Assembly (NCBI RefSeq): GCF_900115865.1
Contig: NZ_FOXY01000005.1
Span: 62,001-126,000 of the forward strand
Direction: 5' to 3'
DNA: 64,000 bases
DNA from: Donghicola eburneus
Lineage (GTDB): Bacteria; Pseudomonadota; Alphaproteobacteria; Rhodobacterales; Rhodobacteraceae
Below are positions 42,552-51,434 of this stretch, piece by piece. The notes beneath the pieces were generated by a model. It saw nothing but the letters and a program-made list of their open reading frames with translations. It did not search any database and was not told the DNA's origin. Position 1 is the stretch's first letter. The number at the start of each line of letters is the position of its first letter. Position numbers and translations under genes: made by a program.

Positions 42552-44333
42552 ATGCTGGACGCATCTGTCGAAACACCGATCACGCTGCGGGCGCTGGATT
42601 GGGTCGATGACATTCTGTCGAACAAGCTGCCCAGCTGTAAGCGGATCAAGCAAGCCTGCAAACGGTTCAGGGTCGATCTGCAGCGGGCAGGCACTGACCA
42701 GTTCCCATATGTCTTCGACATGGAAGCGTCGGAACATATGTGCGCTTTTATGGAAGCCTTACCCCATATCGAAGGGGCTTGGGCGGCGCGAAATGAGACA
42801 ATAACCCTTCTGGGGTGGCAGGCGTTCCTGATCAGCCAGATCGGCGGTTGGCGTCACATGGTCACTGGCATTCGTCGGTTCCGCACGGCCTATGTCGAGG
42901 TGCCGCGCAAGAACGGAAAATCTACGCTTTTGGCTGGCGTCGGTCTTTACTTTTTGGGGCCAGACGGTGAGCCGGGCGCGAAGGTCTATTCGGCTGCGGC
43001 GTCGACCCATCAGGCCCGCATCGTATTCGATGCAGCGCGCGTGATGGCGATGACTGGTCGGGCAGAAGGCATGGGGTTGGATGAACTGCTTGGCCTGCAT
43101 GTCGAAGAACACAAAATCAAAACGGCGGACCCGGCGGCGGTGTTCCAGCCGATTGCCAGCCAGACAAAGTCGAAGGACGGCAAAAACCCGCACTGTGCGA
43201 TTGTCGATGAATTGCATGAACACGAAAAGCGCGACGTTTGGGATTCGATGGCCAGTGCCTTGGGGGCCCGCGAACAGCCTTTGCTGATTGCGATCACCAC
43301 CGCGGGCTACAACACTGCAGGGATCTGCTACGAACAGCGGAAATATCTGCAACGCATTTTGGATGGCACATTCGAGGATGACAGCTATTTCGGGCTGATC
43401 TTTGAAGCGGATGAAGGTGACGATCCGGGCGATCCGGTCGCATGGGAAAAGGCCAATCCGTCGCTGCATGCAGCCAAGTCGCTGCAATACATGCAGGACG
43501 AATGGAAGAAAGCAGCGGCCAGCCCGGCGGCGATGGGTGAGTTCCTGCGCAAGCACTTGGACATCTGGACCAGTGTCGGGGCATCGGCCATCGACATGGA
43601 AGGCTGGCGCGCGGGCGAAGATACGTCGCTGAAGATCGAAGACTTTGCCGGGCGTCGGTGCTTTATCGGGGTCGACCTTGCTACACGTCATGACCCGTCA
43701 AGCGTCGTGGTTGTGTTCCCGGATGAACGCGATCCGGCCAAAGGTCCGATGACGGCATTCAGTTGGCACTGCCTGCCGCAGAAGGTCGTGGATGCGCCGG
43801 GCAATGAACATCTTTGGGGTTGGGCCAATAAGGGCCTGATCACGACAACACCGGGCGCAGAGCTGGATCTGCGATTGGTTGAAGCGCTTGTCATGCAGCT
43901 GTGTGGCCATGGCGCTGACCATGATCCGCGAAACGAATGGGGCTGGGGCGATCTGCCAGCCTTGGATGTGGAAATGGTCATCTATGATGCGCAGTTCGCG
44001 CAGCAGATGGCCGCGACTTGGGATGCGGCAGGCATTCAGGCTGTGGAACTGCGCAAGCGGGCTGCAAACACGAATGAGCCGTTCAACAAGCTGATTGCCG
44101 CTGTCGATGATCATCGGATGCTGCATGACGGCAACGCGGTTCTGACGTGGATGGCAGGCAATACGCTGATGAAACAGGTGCCGGGCGGGGACTACATTTT
44201 CCCGACAAAACTGGCACCGGAAGACAAGATTGACGGGATCGATGCGCTGATCAACGGCTTGTGGCCGCTGTGTCAGGTTGTCGAGGAAGACGAAAGCAAG
44301 GGCGTCGTGACGCAAGGATTTGTTGATGTTTGA
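42552..44333 (+). CDS. Terminase large subunit (HK97 type)
   Basis: 593 residues. ATPase: Walker A-like PRKNGKST at 118-125 and Walker B IVDE at 217-220, coupling motif nearby. Nuclease: IGVDLATRHDPSS with D375, and WGWGDLPALDVEMVIYDAQF downstream. It translocates phage DNA into proheads and cuts it. The 3' end overlaps the portal gene by 8 bases. Confidence 0.93.
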   Translation: MLDASVETPITLRALDWVDDILSNKLPSCKRIKQACKRFRVDLQRAGTDQFPYVFDMEASEHMCAFMEALPHIEGAWAARNETITLLGWQAFLISQIGGWRHMVTGIRRFRTAYVEVPRKNGKSTLLAGVGLYFLGPDGEPGAKVYSAAASTHQARIVFDAARVMAMTGRAEGMGLDELLGLHVEEHKIKTADPAAVFQPIASQTKSKDGKNPHCAIVDELHEHEKRDVWDSMASALGAREQPLLIAITTAGYNTAGICYEQRKYLQRILDGTFEDDSYFGLIFEADEGDDPGDPVAWEKANPSLHAAKSLQYMQDEWKKAAASPAAMGEFLRKHLDIWTSVGASAIDMEGWRAGEDTSLKIEDFAGRRCFIGVDLATRHDPSSVVVVFPDERDPAKGPMTAFSWHCLPQKVVDAPGNEHLWGWANKGLITTTPGAELDLRLVEALVMQLCGHGADHDPRNEWGWGDLPALDVEMVIYDAQFAQQMAATWDAAGIQAVELRKRAANTNEPFNKLIAAVDDHRMLHDGNAVLTWMAGNTLMKQVPGGDYIFPTKLAPEDKIDGIDALINGLWPLCQVVEEDESKGVVTQGFVDV

Positions 44334-45657
44334 ACGGATATTCGGATCACGGGCTAAGGTCGCGGAAGCGCCGCGCGTCGAGCCGGTCGTTTCTGCGCCC
44401 GTGGTGCAGGACAGCAGGCCGGTCAATTTGCAGTCATCGGCCAGTGTCGAGGAATGGCAAGAGTTCTTCGGCTTTCTGGGTCATGACGTGGTGACGCGGG
44501 AATCGGCTATGAAGCTGACCGCAGTTTTTGGCTGTGTGTCTTTGCTGGCCGGAACCATTGGCACATTGCCGGTTCGGGTGACGCGGAAGGATGCAGAAAA
44601 GGGCAGCGAAGTGCTGGCCGATCATCCTGCCCACTATCTGGTGCATGTCGATCCGCATCCGCTGTTTTCGGCTGAAGTGTTCTTCGAAGGTCTCTTCGCC
44701 TTGGCGTTTCTCGAAGGCAATGCCTATGCCGAAATCCAGCGCAATGGCCGTGGCGAGGCGACGGGGCTTCGCCCGCTGTTTGACGCCACTGTCAAACCGT
44801 TCATGCGCAATGGCCGGGCGGCATATCGGATCACTGAAGACGGTCAGACCTATGGCCGCGATCAGGATGACATTCTGCACTTCCGGGCATCGGCCACGAT
44901 GAAGGGGCTGGAAGCGCTGTCACCGCTGAAGTGTTTCGGGCGTTCCATTGGCATCGGTTTGGAAGCTGACGAATATGCCAGCAAGTTTTACAAGCAGGGC
45001 ATCAATCCGCCGGGCTACATCAGCTATGATGGCAAGGTCAGTGAACAGGTGGCTGATGAAGTCAGGAACTACTGGCAGCGCAAGTTCGGTGGGATTCAGA
45101 ATGCGCACATTCCGGCAGTCTTGGCGGAAGGCGGCAAGTTCACATCGCTGATGACCGACCCGGAAACCGCGCAGCTGTTTCAGTCGCGGTCGTTTCAGGT
45201 GCTGGATGTGGCGCGGGCCTATGGGGTGCCGCCACATTTGATCGGTGAAACTGAAAAGTCGACCAGCTGGGGAACGGGGATTAATGCCCAAACCACACAG
45301 TTCTACATTCTGGGTTTGCGCAAGCATGTGAAGCGGTTCGAGGCTGAATTGGGCCGGAAGCTGCTGACACGCGAAGAGCGCCTGCAGGGTGTTTCGATCA
45401 AGTTCAACATGGACACACTTTTGCGGGCCGACATCGCGGCACGATATGAGATGTATAAAATCGCGTTGGGCGGCACACAGCATCCGGGTTTCATGACCGT
45501 GAACGATGTCAAGGAACTGGAAGGGCTTGCTAAGTCCGATGATCCAGATGCCGACAAGCTTTTCCGCCCGACTTCGAAGGGCGCAAAGGACGCCACCGAT
45601 CCGGCGGAAGACGGCGGCGCGCCATATTTCCAGACAACGCGAGAGGAAGCGCAATGA
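44326..45657 (+). CDS. Portal protein (HK97 family)
   Basis: 443 residues from ATG 44326. HK97 portal features: SAMKLTAVFGCVSLLAGTIGTLPVRV, ALAFLEGNAYAEIQRNGRG, DDILHFRA, FYKQGINPPGYISYDGKV, and VPPHLIGETEKSTSWGTGINAQTTQFYILGL. It forms the dodecameric DNA channel at one capsid vertex. Overlaps the protease gene by 4 bases. Confidence 0.93.
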   Translation: MFERIFGSRAKVAEAPRVEPVVSAPVVQDSRPVNLQSSASVEEWQEFFGFLGHDVVTRESAMKLTAVFGCVSLLAGTIGTLPVRVTRKDAEKGSEVLADHPAHYLVHVDPHPLFSAEVFFEGLFALAFLEGNAYAEIQRNGRGEATGLRPLFDATVKPFMRNGRAAYRITEDGQTYGRDQDDILHFRASATMKGLEALSPLKCFGRSIGIGLEADEYASKFYKQGINPPGYISYDGKVSEQVADEVRNYWQRKFGGIQNAHIPAVLAEGGKFTSLMTDPETAQLFQSRSFQVLDVARAYGVPPHLIGETEKSTSWGTGINAQTTQFYILGLRKHVKRFEAELGRKLLTREERLQGVSIKFNMDTLLRADIAARYEMYKIALGGTQHPGFMTVNDVKELEGLAKSDDPDADKLFRPTSKGAKDATDPAEDGGAPYFQTTREEAQ

Positions 45658-46376
45658 AGTTCAAAGAGATTCTGGCCCGTGCGTTGCGCCCGAAGGATGG
45701 CAAGCCTGCTGCCCTTCAGGTGCGCGCCATGGAAGGCGAAGGTGAAGTCGAAGTGCTGGTCTATGACCAGATCGGCTATTGGGGCATCACTGCCGAAGAG
45801 TTTGTCCGAGAGGTCAAGCAGATCGACGCGGAAACCATTCATCTGCGTATCGACAGCCCCGGCGGTGACGTGTTCATGGCCCGTGCCATGAAAACCGCAC
45901 TGGAGCAGCATTCGGCGCGGGTGATTGTCCATGTGGACGGGCTGGCGGCGTCGGCCGCGTCCTATCTCATGCTGGCCGGTGATGAAATCGAGATTGCCAA
46001 GGGTGCATTCGTGATGATCCACAATGCGTGGATGATCACGCTTGGCGACACCCGCGATCACACCCAATCGGCGGGCATGCTTGAAAAAATCGACGGATCG
46101 ATCCGGGCCGACTATGCGTCGAAGTCCGGCAAGGATGCCGAAGAATTCCGTCAGTTGATGGATGATGAAACGTGGCTGGAAGCGGAAGAGGCGCTGGCCA
46201 TGGGGCTGGTCGACCGTATCTATGAAAAAGACGGCGGCGCGGAAAACCGCTTCGATCTGGCCATTTTCGAGAACACCCCGGACGCGCTGAAACAGTCGGG
46301 GGGGGGAAAGACTGCGGCGGCGCATCGTGCTGCCCAGATGCGCAAGCTGGAATACTTCGAACGGGTTGCGCCCTAG
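45654..46376 (+). CDS. Prohead protease, ClpP-like
   Basis: 240 residues. ClpP/S14 fold: HLRIDSPGGDVFMARAMKTAL, GLAASAASY with catalytic Ser100, and FVMIHNAW with His123. It would process the capsid during maturation; the typical HK97 protease is of another (U35) family, and ClpP-type proteases replace it in many siphoviruses. A GGGGGG run occurs near the 3' end (about 46300). Confidence 0.9.
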   Translation: MKFKEILARALRPKDGKPAALQVRAMEGEGEVEVLVYDQIGYWGITAEEFVREVKQIDAETIHLRIDSPGGDVFMARAMKTALEQHSARVIVHVDGLAASAASYLMLAGDEIEIAKGAFVMIHNAWMITLGDTRDHTQSAGMLEKIDGSIRADYASKSGKDAEEFRQLMDDETWLEAEEALAMGLVDRIYEKDGGAENRFDLAIFENTPDALKQSGGGKTAAAHRAAQMRKLEYFERVAP

Positions 46377-46405
46377 TTGCGGTGCGTCCGCATAGACTGA
46401 AACCG

Positions 46406-46428
46406 ACCCGGCCTTGCCGGGTTTTTTT
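46406..46428 (+). terminator. Terminator-like hairpin directly before capsid gene
   Basis: Seven-base stem acccggc/gccgggt, loop ctt, then seven T at 46422-46428. The capsid ribosome-binding site (ggagga) starts 2 bases later. It may attenuate readthrough or mark the 5' end of a processed capsid transcript. Confidence 0.7.
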
Positions 46429-46442
46429 ATGGAGGATTGGGG

Positions 46443-47687
46443 ATGCCCAAGACCATCAAGCAGCTGCGTGAGCAGCGTGACGCGCTGGCGAAAGAGGCGC
46501 GCAACATTCTGGACAAGAACACGGGCGAATATGATGCGGATCGCGTCGATGAAATCTATGCCGAAATCGACAAGATCGACGGCAAGATCAAGCGCGAACA
46601 GCAGCAGCTGGATCTGGAAGCCCGGCTGCAGTCAGAAGCCGATGACCCGGACACCCCCGCGCCGCAGAACGGCGGTCGCCAGCGTCAGGAACGCCCTGGC
46701 GATGAAGCACGGTCGCTGGTGTTCGATGCCTATGTTCGCGGCGGCGAAGCTGCGGTCAATCGTCTGCCCGAAAACGTGCTGACCGAATACAGCCGTCAGG
46801 TGCGGAACGCGCAGTCGACCGGCGTTGACAGCGAAGGCGGCTATCTGGTGCCGACCACCTTCAGCGGTGTGCTGTTGGAAGCGATGGCCGACTATGGCGG
46901 CGTTCGTTCGGTCGCGGATGTTCAGTCGACTTCGACTGGTGAATCCATTCAGTGGCCGACCACCGATGAAACCGCCGAGGAAGGCGAATGGCTGGCAGAA
47001 AACGCATCTGCAACCGATGGTGATGTATCGTTCGGCACGGTTCTGATTGGTGCGCATCTGGCGTCGTCGCGCGTTGTGACCATTCCGTTCGCGTTGCTTC
47101 AGGACGCCGCGGTCGGGGGCTGGGATCAGATGATGGCGCGGCTTCTTTCGGCGCGTCTTGGGCGGACCACCAACAAGGGCTATACGGTTGGCGATGGCAA
47201 CGGCAAACCGACCGGCATCGTTCCGGGCGCTGGTTTGGGCCACACCACTGCGGCAGGTCTGGTCGACAGCTTCACATGGGATGACATCACCGATTTGGAA
47301 CATTCCGTCGATCCGGTCTATCGCCGTGATGCCAGCTGGATGTTCCATGACACGGTCCTGAAGTCGGCCAAGAAGCTGAAGGATCTGGATGGCCGTCCGA
47401 TCTGGGTGCCGGGCGTCACCAGCGAAGCCCCTGCTGAAATCAATGGCTATGGCTACACCGTCAATCAGGACATGGCTGAACCCGCAGCGGGCGCAGACTC
47501 GATGCTGTTCGGTGACATGTCCAAGTATCTGGTCCGCGACGTGATGGACATCACGCTGTTCCGGTTCACGGACTCGGCCTACACCAAGAAGGGTCAGGTC
47601 GGCTTCCTTGCGATGCTGCGCACCGATGGCAAGACCATCGCTGCCAACAATGCGGCGATCAAAAAGATGCGCCACGCCGCAGCCTGA
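46443..47687 (+). CDS. Major capsid protein (HK97 fold)
   Basis: 414 residues. An N-terminal coiled-coil delta/scaffold region (about 1-75: LREQRDALAKEARNILDKN, EIYAEIDKIDGKIKREQQQLDLEARL) is followed by the HK97 capsid domain (GGYLVPTTFSGVLLEAMADYGGVRSVADVQSTSTGESIQWPTTDETAEEGEWLAENASA, GDGNGKPTGIVPGA). The protease upstream probably removes the N-terminal part. The most expressed late gene is expected here. Confidence 0.93.
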   Translation: MPKTIKQLREQRDALAKEARNILDKNTGEYDADRVDEIYAEIDKIDGKIKREQQQLDLEARLQSEADDPDTPAPQNGGRQRQERPGDEARSLVFDAYVRGGEAAVNRLPENVLTEYSRQVRNAQSTGVDSEGGYLVPTTFSGVLLEAMADYGGVRSVADVQSTSTGESIQWPTTDETAEEGEWLAENASATDGDVSFGTVLIGAHLASSRVVTIPFALLQDAAVGGWDQMMARLLSARLGRTTNKGYTVGDGNGKPTGIVPGAGLGHTTAAGLVDSFTWDDITDLEHSVDPVYRRDASWMFHDTVLKSAKKLKDLDGRPIWVPGVTSEAPAEINGYGYTVNQDMAEPAAGADSMLFGDMSKYLVRDVMDITLFRFTDSAYTKKGQVGFLAMLRTDGKTIAANNAAIKKMRHAAA

Positions 47688-47703
47688 TCGGCGCAAACCT
47701 GAA

Positions 47704-47731
47704 ACACCGCCGCCCGCGTGATCGGGCGGCG
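47704..47731 (+). repeat. Hairpin after capsid gene
   Basis: A perfect stem of about ten bases (ccgccgcccg/cgggcggcgg) in the gap after the capsid gene. No T-run follows. It probably stabilises the capsid transcript end. Confidence 0.5.
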
Positions 47732-47760
47732 GTCATCTATTGATAGAAAGGGCGCTGATC

Positions 47761-48375
47761 ATGGCGGCAAAGAAAAAAGCGGCATCCGCAGCGGATGCGG
47801 GCAAGATCATCGTGGCTTTTGCGCTGCGCGATCATGTCGAGGGCGAAGGCGATGACGCGGTGACATTCACCGCAGGCCAGCGTCTGGAACTGGCGCGAGA
47901 GGAATTCGACGGGCTGGCCAAAGCCGGGATCTGCGTGGAAGGCGTGTTCGTCAAGATGAAGACGGCTGTCGAGGGCGGACGCTATAGCCTGAAGCCCCAT
48001 GACACCACATGGCTTGCGCCGCACGTCTATGAAGCGTGGAAGGCGGCTGGCTATTGTGAGCCGACTGAAGATGACCCGCAGGTCGGTGCGGTGCTGAAGG
48101 CCCGTGAAGAAGCCTTGCGCGAAGCTGTGACCGAACGTGATGCCGCGCGCCTGTCGTTGGCAGAATCGCAGATGCAGTGCCATGCACTGTTGCTGGAAAT
48201 GGCCGCAGCGAAGGCGCAGGCCGAAACCGTGATCGAAGTCGCGTCCGGCATTCTGGATGGCGAGGATGAAACCATGGAGCCGATCAAGGCCGAACTGCAA
48301 AAGCTGATCGACATGCTGCCGGATCAGATCGAAGGCACGGGCGACGGGTCCGAACCTGAACTGAACCTGAACTGA
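47761..48375 (+). CDS. Hypothetical head protein
   Basis: 204 residues from ATG 47761 (MAAKKKAASAADAGKIIVAFALRD). A start at 47740 would add seven residues. The first 100 residues may be beta (RYSLKPHDTTWLAPHVYEAWKAAGY); the rest is a coiled coil (VLKAREEALREAVTERDAARLSLAESQMQ). Located between capsid and connector, so a decoration or head-assembly protein is possible. Not recognised. Confidence 0.6.
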   Translation: MAAKKKAASAADAGKIIVAFALRDHVEGEGDDAVTFTAGQRLELAREEFDGLAKAGICVEGVFVKMKTAVEGGRYSLKPHDTTWLAPHVYEAWKAAGYCEPTEDDPQVGAVLKAREEALREAVTERDAARLSLAESQMQCHALLLEMAAAKAQAETVIEVASGILDGEDETMEPIKAELQKLIDMLPDQIEGTGDGSEPELNLN

Positions 48376-48385
48376 GGGCTGGCCC

Positions 48386-48976
48386 ATGTGGTTGGAGCGG
48401 ATTTCCGGCGGCGGTGTCGATCTGGTCGACCTTGCTGCCGCCAAGGCGCATCTGCGCATTCTAAGTGATGAAACCGACGCGGAAGTTCAGGCGGCGATTT
48501 CGGCGGCGTCCATTCATCTGGATGTCGATGCCGATGGCTTTGGCGGCTTGGGTTTTCCGCTCGTCGCGCAGCAATGGTCATCGAAGGCCGCTGGCTTTGT
48601 GCCATCGGTTTTGCGCTTGCCGTTTGCGCGGGTCACTGCCGTGACGGAAATCCGCTACACCGCGCCGGATGGAACGCTCGGTGTTGTGCCTGCCACCGAC
48701 TATCTCTTGACCTGGCGCGGGCGTGACGCGGTCGTGACGCTGTTGCCGGGCAAGTCGTGGCCAAACCTGATCGACAGGCCGGATGCGGTCGACCTGCGCT
48801 TCACGGCGGGGTTTGCCGATGTCGCATCGGTGCCGGATGACATTGTCGAGGCGGCAAAGCAGATGATCAGCTTTTACTTTCACAACCGGGGCGCAGATGC
48901 GACCGATGGTGTTAGCGAAGAGGTTGCCCGCTGTGTTGACCGTCTGACGATGCGCTATCGGAGGTTCGCGGCATGA
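48386..48976 (+). CDS. Head-tail connector protein (gp6-like)
   Basis: 196 residues. The start DLVDLAAAKAHLRILSDETDAEVQAAISAASIHLD is the helical connector domain (phiE125 gp8 / HK97 gp6 type), then LRLPFARVTAVTEIRYTAPDGT, and VDLRFTAGF near the end with a final helix. It joins the portal to the head-closure protein. Overlaps the next gene by 4 bases. Confidence 0.85.
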   Translation: MWLERISGGGVDLVDLAAAKAHLRILSDETDAEVQAAISAASIHLDVDADGFGGLGFPLVAQQWSSKAAGFVPSVLRLPFARVTAVTEIRYTAPDGTLGVVPATDYLLTWRGRDAVVTLLPGKSWPNLIDRPDAVDLRFTAGFADVASVPDDIVEAAKQMISFYFHNRGADATDGVSEEVARCVDRLTMRYRRFAA

Positions 48977-49323
48977 AGCGTGGAATCCGCGTCACCGATC
49001 TGGACCGGGTCGTCAGCTTTCAGCGCCGTCGCGAGGTCGATGACGGGCACGGCAACAAGGTTGATGGCGAATTTGCCGAAGTGTTCCGGGAATGGGCACG
49101 GGTGAAGCCCATGAAGGGCGGTGAAGGTGTCGTTGAAGCGCGCCTGTCAGCCCGGCAACCGGCCATCTTGACGGTTCGCGCGACAACAGCGGCTGAAGCC
49201 GTGAATGCTGATTGGATTGCGGTCACTGGTGGCGTTGTCTGGAGCATCAAGGAAGCGCCGCGTCTGACCGATGATCGGCAGTTTTTGGAAATGCTTGTCG
49301 AGCGTGGGCGGGTGAATGGTTGA
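48973..49323 (+). CDS. Head closure / head-tail adaptor protein
   Basis: 116 residues. VSFQRRREVDDGHGNKVDGEFAEVFREWARVKPMKGGE followed by TILTVRATTAAEAVNADW and WSIKEAPRLTDDRQFLEMLVERG is the pattern of phage head-tail joining (SPP1 gp16 / HK97 gp7-like) proteins. It overlaps its neighbour by 8 bases. Confidence 0.85.
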   Translation: MKRGIRVTDLDRVVSFQRRREVDDGHGNKVDGEFAEVFREWARVKPMKGGEGVVEARLSARQPAILTVRATTAAEAVNADWIAVTGGVVWSIKEAPRLTDDRQFLEMLVERGRVNG

Positions 49324-49723
49324 TGGTGTGGCGGAATTCCGTCGCTTCATGTATCAGACCGTGCCTGACGCTGTGCGAACTGCTGCGCGCGATGCGCTGG
49401 AAAAAGGGGCGCAGGAACTGGTCGACATGATTCGTTCGCTTGCGCCGGTCGAAGATGGCTTCCTGCTGGCCAGCATTGGCTGGACATGGGGTGAGCCGCC
49501 AAAAGGATCGATTGCGCTGGATGACATCGCGCCTGCTGAAGACCCATCCATGCGTATTGTGGTCTATGCGGGCAGCGAACTGGCCTTCTATGCGCGGTGG
49601 GTCGAATTCGGCACATCCAAAGCCCCGGCGCATCCGTTCTTCTGGCCCGCCTATCGGGCAATGCGGTCGCGTATCAAGTCGCGGATCACCCGCGCGATCA
49701 ACAAGGCAATAAGGTCGCTCTGA
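49316..49723 (+). CDS. HK97 gp10-family tail-completion protein
   Basis: 135 residues. Typical gp10 pattern: ARDALEKGAQELVDMIRSLAPVEDGFLLASIGWTWG, then YARWVEFGTSKAPAHPFFWPAYRAMRSRIKSRI. It joins head and tail. One base separates the stop from the next start. Confidence 0.88.
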   Translation: MVDGVAEFRRFMYQTVPDAVRTAARDALEKGAQELVDMIRSLAPVEDGFLLASIGWTWGEPPKGSIALDDIAPAEDPSMRIVVYAGSELAFYARWVEFGTSKAPAHPFFWPAYRAMRSRIKSRITRAINKAIRSL

Positions 49724-49724
49724 C

Positions 49725-50162
49725 ATGGCTGAACCGGAAATCGAACTGCAGAAAGCGATCTATGATGCGCTGAAGGCTTCGGCTGGCGTCATGGCGTTGG
49801 TGCATGATGTGTATGATGACACCCGTTTGAGCGATGCGCAGAAGGCTGCTGGCGCGCCGTATGGGGCGGCTGGCGGCTATGTGTCATTCGGCCCGGAATC
49901 GACCGTGCCAGATGATTATGACTGCATCGCCTTGGATGAAATCACCGTCCAGTTGGACATCTGGTCGCGCAAGGTGGGGCGGCTGCATTGCAAGCAGATT
50001 TGCCGGGCGGTGCGCGATGCTTTGAAGGATGTGGAACTGAATCTGCCCACGCATGGGCATTTGACCACTGATCTGGTGCTGCAGCGCATTTTGCCGGACC
50101 CGGATGAAGCCGTCACCCATGGCGTCATGCAGTTCACCGCCCACATTGAGGAAAGGGAATGA
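49725..50162 (+). CDS. Tail terminator (DUF3168 family)
   Basis: 145 residues. Pattern AEPEIELQKAIYDALKASAGVMALV-DVYDD, APYGAAGGYVSFGPESTVPDDYDCIALDEITVQLDIWSRKVGRLHCKQICRAV is that of DUF3168, which caps the tail tube. Located next to gp10-type protein as expected. Confidence 0.87.
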   Translation: MAEPEIELQKAIYDALKASAGVMALVHDVYDDTRLSDAQKAAGAPYGAAGGYVSFGPESTVPDDYDCIALDEITVQLDIWSRKVGRLHCKQICRAVRDALKDVELNLPTHGHLTTDLVLQRILPDPDEAVTHGVMQFTAHIEERE

Positions 50163-50163
50163 C

Positions 50164-50364
50164 ATGGCCAAAGCTGTCTTTCATCAGGACTTCAACTATT
50201 CGAGCCGCAAGCGGAATGTGGGCTGGGGGATCAAGGCATCGGAAGAGCCGCAGACCCTGCCCGAAGAAGTCATTGCTGCGGGCGTGGCGGCGGGTGTCGC
50301 CACACGGGTTTCGCCGCGCAAGGCGAAAACGGCCAAGAAGGGCCAAGAAGCGGGCGTGAATTGA
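50164..50364 (+). CDS. Small basic hypothetical tail-region protein
   Basis: 66 residues (MAKAVFHQDFNYSSRKRNVGWGIKASEEPQTLPEEVIAAGVAAGVATRVSPRK). The Lys-rich end suggests contact with DNA or an acidic surface. It sits between the tail terminator and tail tube genes and starts 1 base after the former. Function unknown. Confidence 0.6.
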   Translation: MAKAVFHQDFNYSSRKRNVGWGIKASEEPQTLPEEVIAAGVAAGVATRVSPRKAKTAKKGQEAGVN

Positions 50365-50395
50365 TCAGCTGATCGGCCCAAAACCTGCAACCATT

Positions 50396-50419
50396 GCCGC
50401 CCTTTGAGGCGGCTTTTTT
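50396..50419 (+). terminator. Terminator-like hairpin before tail-tube gene
   Basis: Stem gccgcc/ggcggc, six-base loop, then six T at 50414-50419. The tail-tube ribosome-binding site (gaggtg) starts 2 bases later. Same arrangement as before the capsid and endolysin genes. Confidence 0.65.
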
Positions 50420-50432
50420 ATGAGGTGATGAC

Positions 50433-50888
50433 ATGGCGAAAGCTGTCACTGAAAAATATGAAGAAATGGTCCTTGAAGTGGACTTCGATGACACTCAGCC
50501 CACGCCCGTCTATGCGCGGATCTGTGGGATGAAGGGAGTCACCATCAAGCGCACCGCGAACGTCGACACCACGGAAGTGCCCGACTGCGATGACGAAAGC
50601 CTGCCCAATGAGGTCGAACGCGATGTCCGGTCGCTGGAAGTGACCGTTTCGGCCACGGGAGTCTGGGCGCAGCAGTCGAATGGCAAGTTGTTGGACTGGT
50701 TCTATTCCGGCGCGTCCATCCCGGCCCGTTTGGGCAACCTGAAGGCTGCAACCGGCGACACCGAATATGAAGTCGGTCGCATGCTGGTTTCGGACATTTC
50801 GAATGAACGGTCTGATGGCCGTGGTCGCGTGACCGCATCCATCGAACTTGAATTCGATGGCACCCCGACGCGGACGGCGAAAGCCTGA
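50433..50888 (+). CDS. Major tail (tube) protein
   Basis: 151 residues (MAKAVTEKYEEMVLEVDFDDTQPTPVYARICGMKGVTIKRTANVDTTEVPDCDDE, VTVSATGVWAQQSNGKLLDWFYSG). The pattern matches TP901-1/GTA-type tail-tube proteins. It polymerises around the tape measure. Overlaps the next gene by one base. Confidence 0.82.
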   Translation: MAKAVTEKYEEMVLEVDFDDTQPTPVYARICGMKGVTIKRTANVDTTEVPDCDDESLPNEVERDVRSLEVTVSATGVWAQQSNGKLLDWFYSGASIPARLGNLKAATGDTEYEVGRMLVSDISNERSDGRGRVTASIELEFDGTPTRTAKA

Positions 50889-51274
50889 TGCACAACAAGG
50901 TGACGATCAACTGGGTTCAGGGCGAACATGATTTCGCCCTGAACATCGGTGAACTGCGGGCACTGCAGAAGAACTGCGATGCCGGGCCTGAACTGATCCT
51001 GACGCGGCTGAAGGTCGGGTCGTGGAAGATCGATGACATCTTTGAAACGCTTCGCCTTGGCCTGATCGGCGCGGGCATGGATGCCAAAGAGGCCGGGCCG
51101 ATGGTGCGCCGGGCGTTCGATCAACACCCTGCGTTCGCGCTGAAGCTGCCTGCCTATCAGGTTCTGGCGGCTGCGCTGATCGGTGAGGCTGATGACCCGG
51201 TGGGGGAGGAAGCGGGGGTGAAGCCGGAAGCGGACTCTGGCAGTTCTCCAAGCTCTACGGAGCCGGGGCAGTGA
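50888..51274 (+). CDS. Tail assembly chaperone, first (gene transfer agent-like)
   Basis: 128 residues (FALNIGELRALQKNCDAGPELILTRLKVGSWKIDDIFETLRLGLIGAGMDAKEAGPMVRRAFDQHPAF). Matches the DUF3607/GTA TA-chaperone pattern. It recruits the tape measure to the tail tube. The stop overlaps the next short gene by one base. Confidence 0.82.
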   Translation: MHNKVTINWVQGEHDFALNIGELRALQKNCDAGPELILTRLKVGSWKIDDIFETLRLGLIGAGMDAKEAGPMVRRAFDQHPAFALKLPAYQVLAAALIGEADDPVGEEAGVKPEADSGSSPSSTEPGQ

Positions 51275-51432
51275 TGGGTTTCACCCCGTCAGACATCAAC
51301 AAAATGAGCCTTTGGGAATTCATGGCATGCCGCGACGGATGGAATGCGGCGCATGGGTCGAAAAAGGATCGCACAGGCGGGGATGACTTCAGCGATGAAG
51401 ACCTACGCGAAATTGGCATTGAGGGCTTTTGA
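51274..51432 (+). CDS. Tail assembly chaperone, second (short)
   Basis: 52 residues starting MGFTPSDINKMSLWEFMACRD and ending EDLREIGIEGF. The MSLWEFMACRDGWN motif is typical of the short phage tail-assembly chaperone beside tape measures in alphaproteobacterial siphoviruses. ATG 51274 overlaps the preceding stop (TGATG). In lambda the two parts are joined by frameshifting; here they are separate overlapping genes. Confidence 0.78.
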   Translation: MGFTPSDINKMSLWEFMACRDGWNAAHGSKKDRTGGDDFSDEDLREIGIEGF

Positions 51433-51434
51433 CC

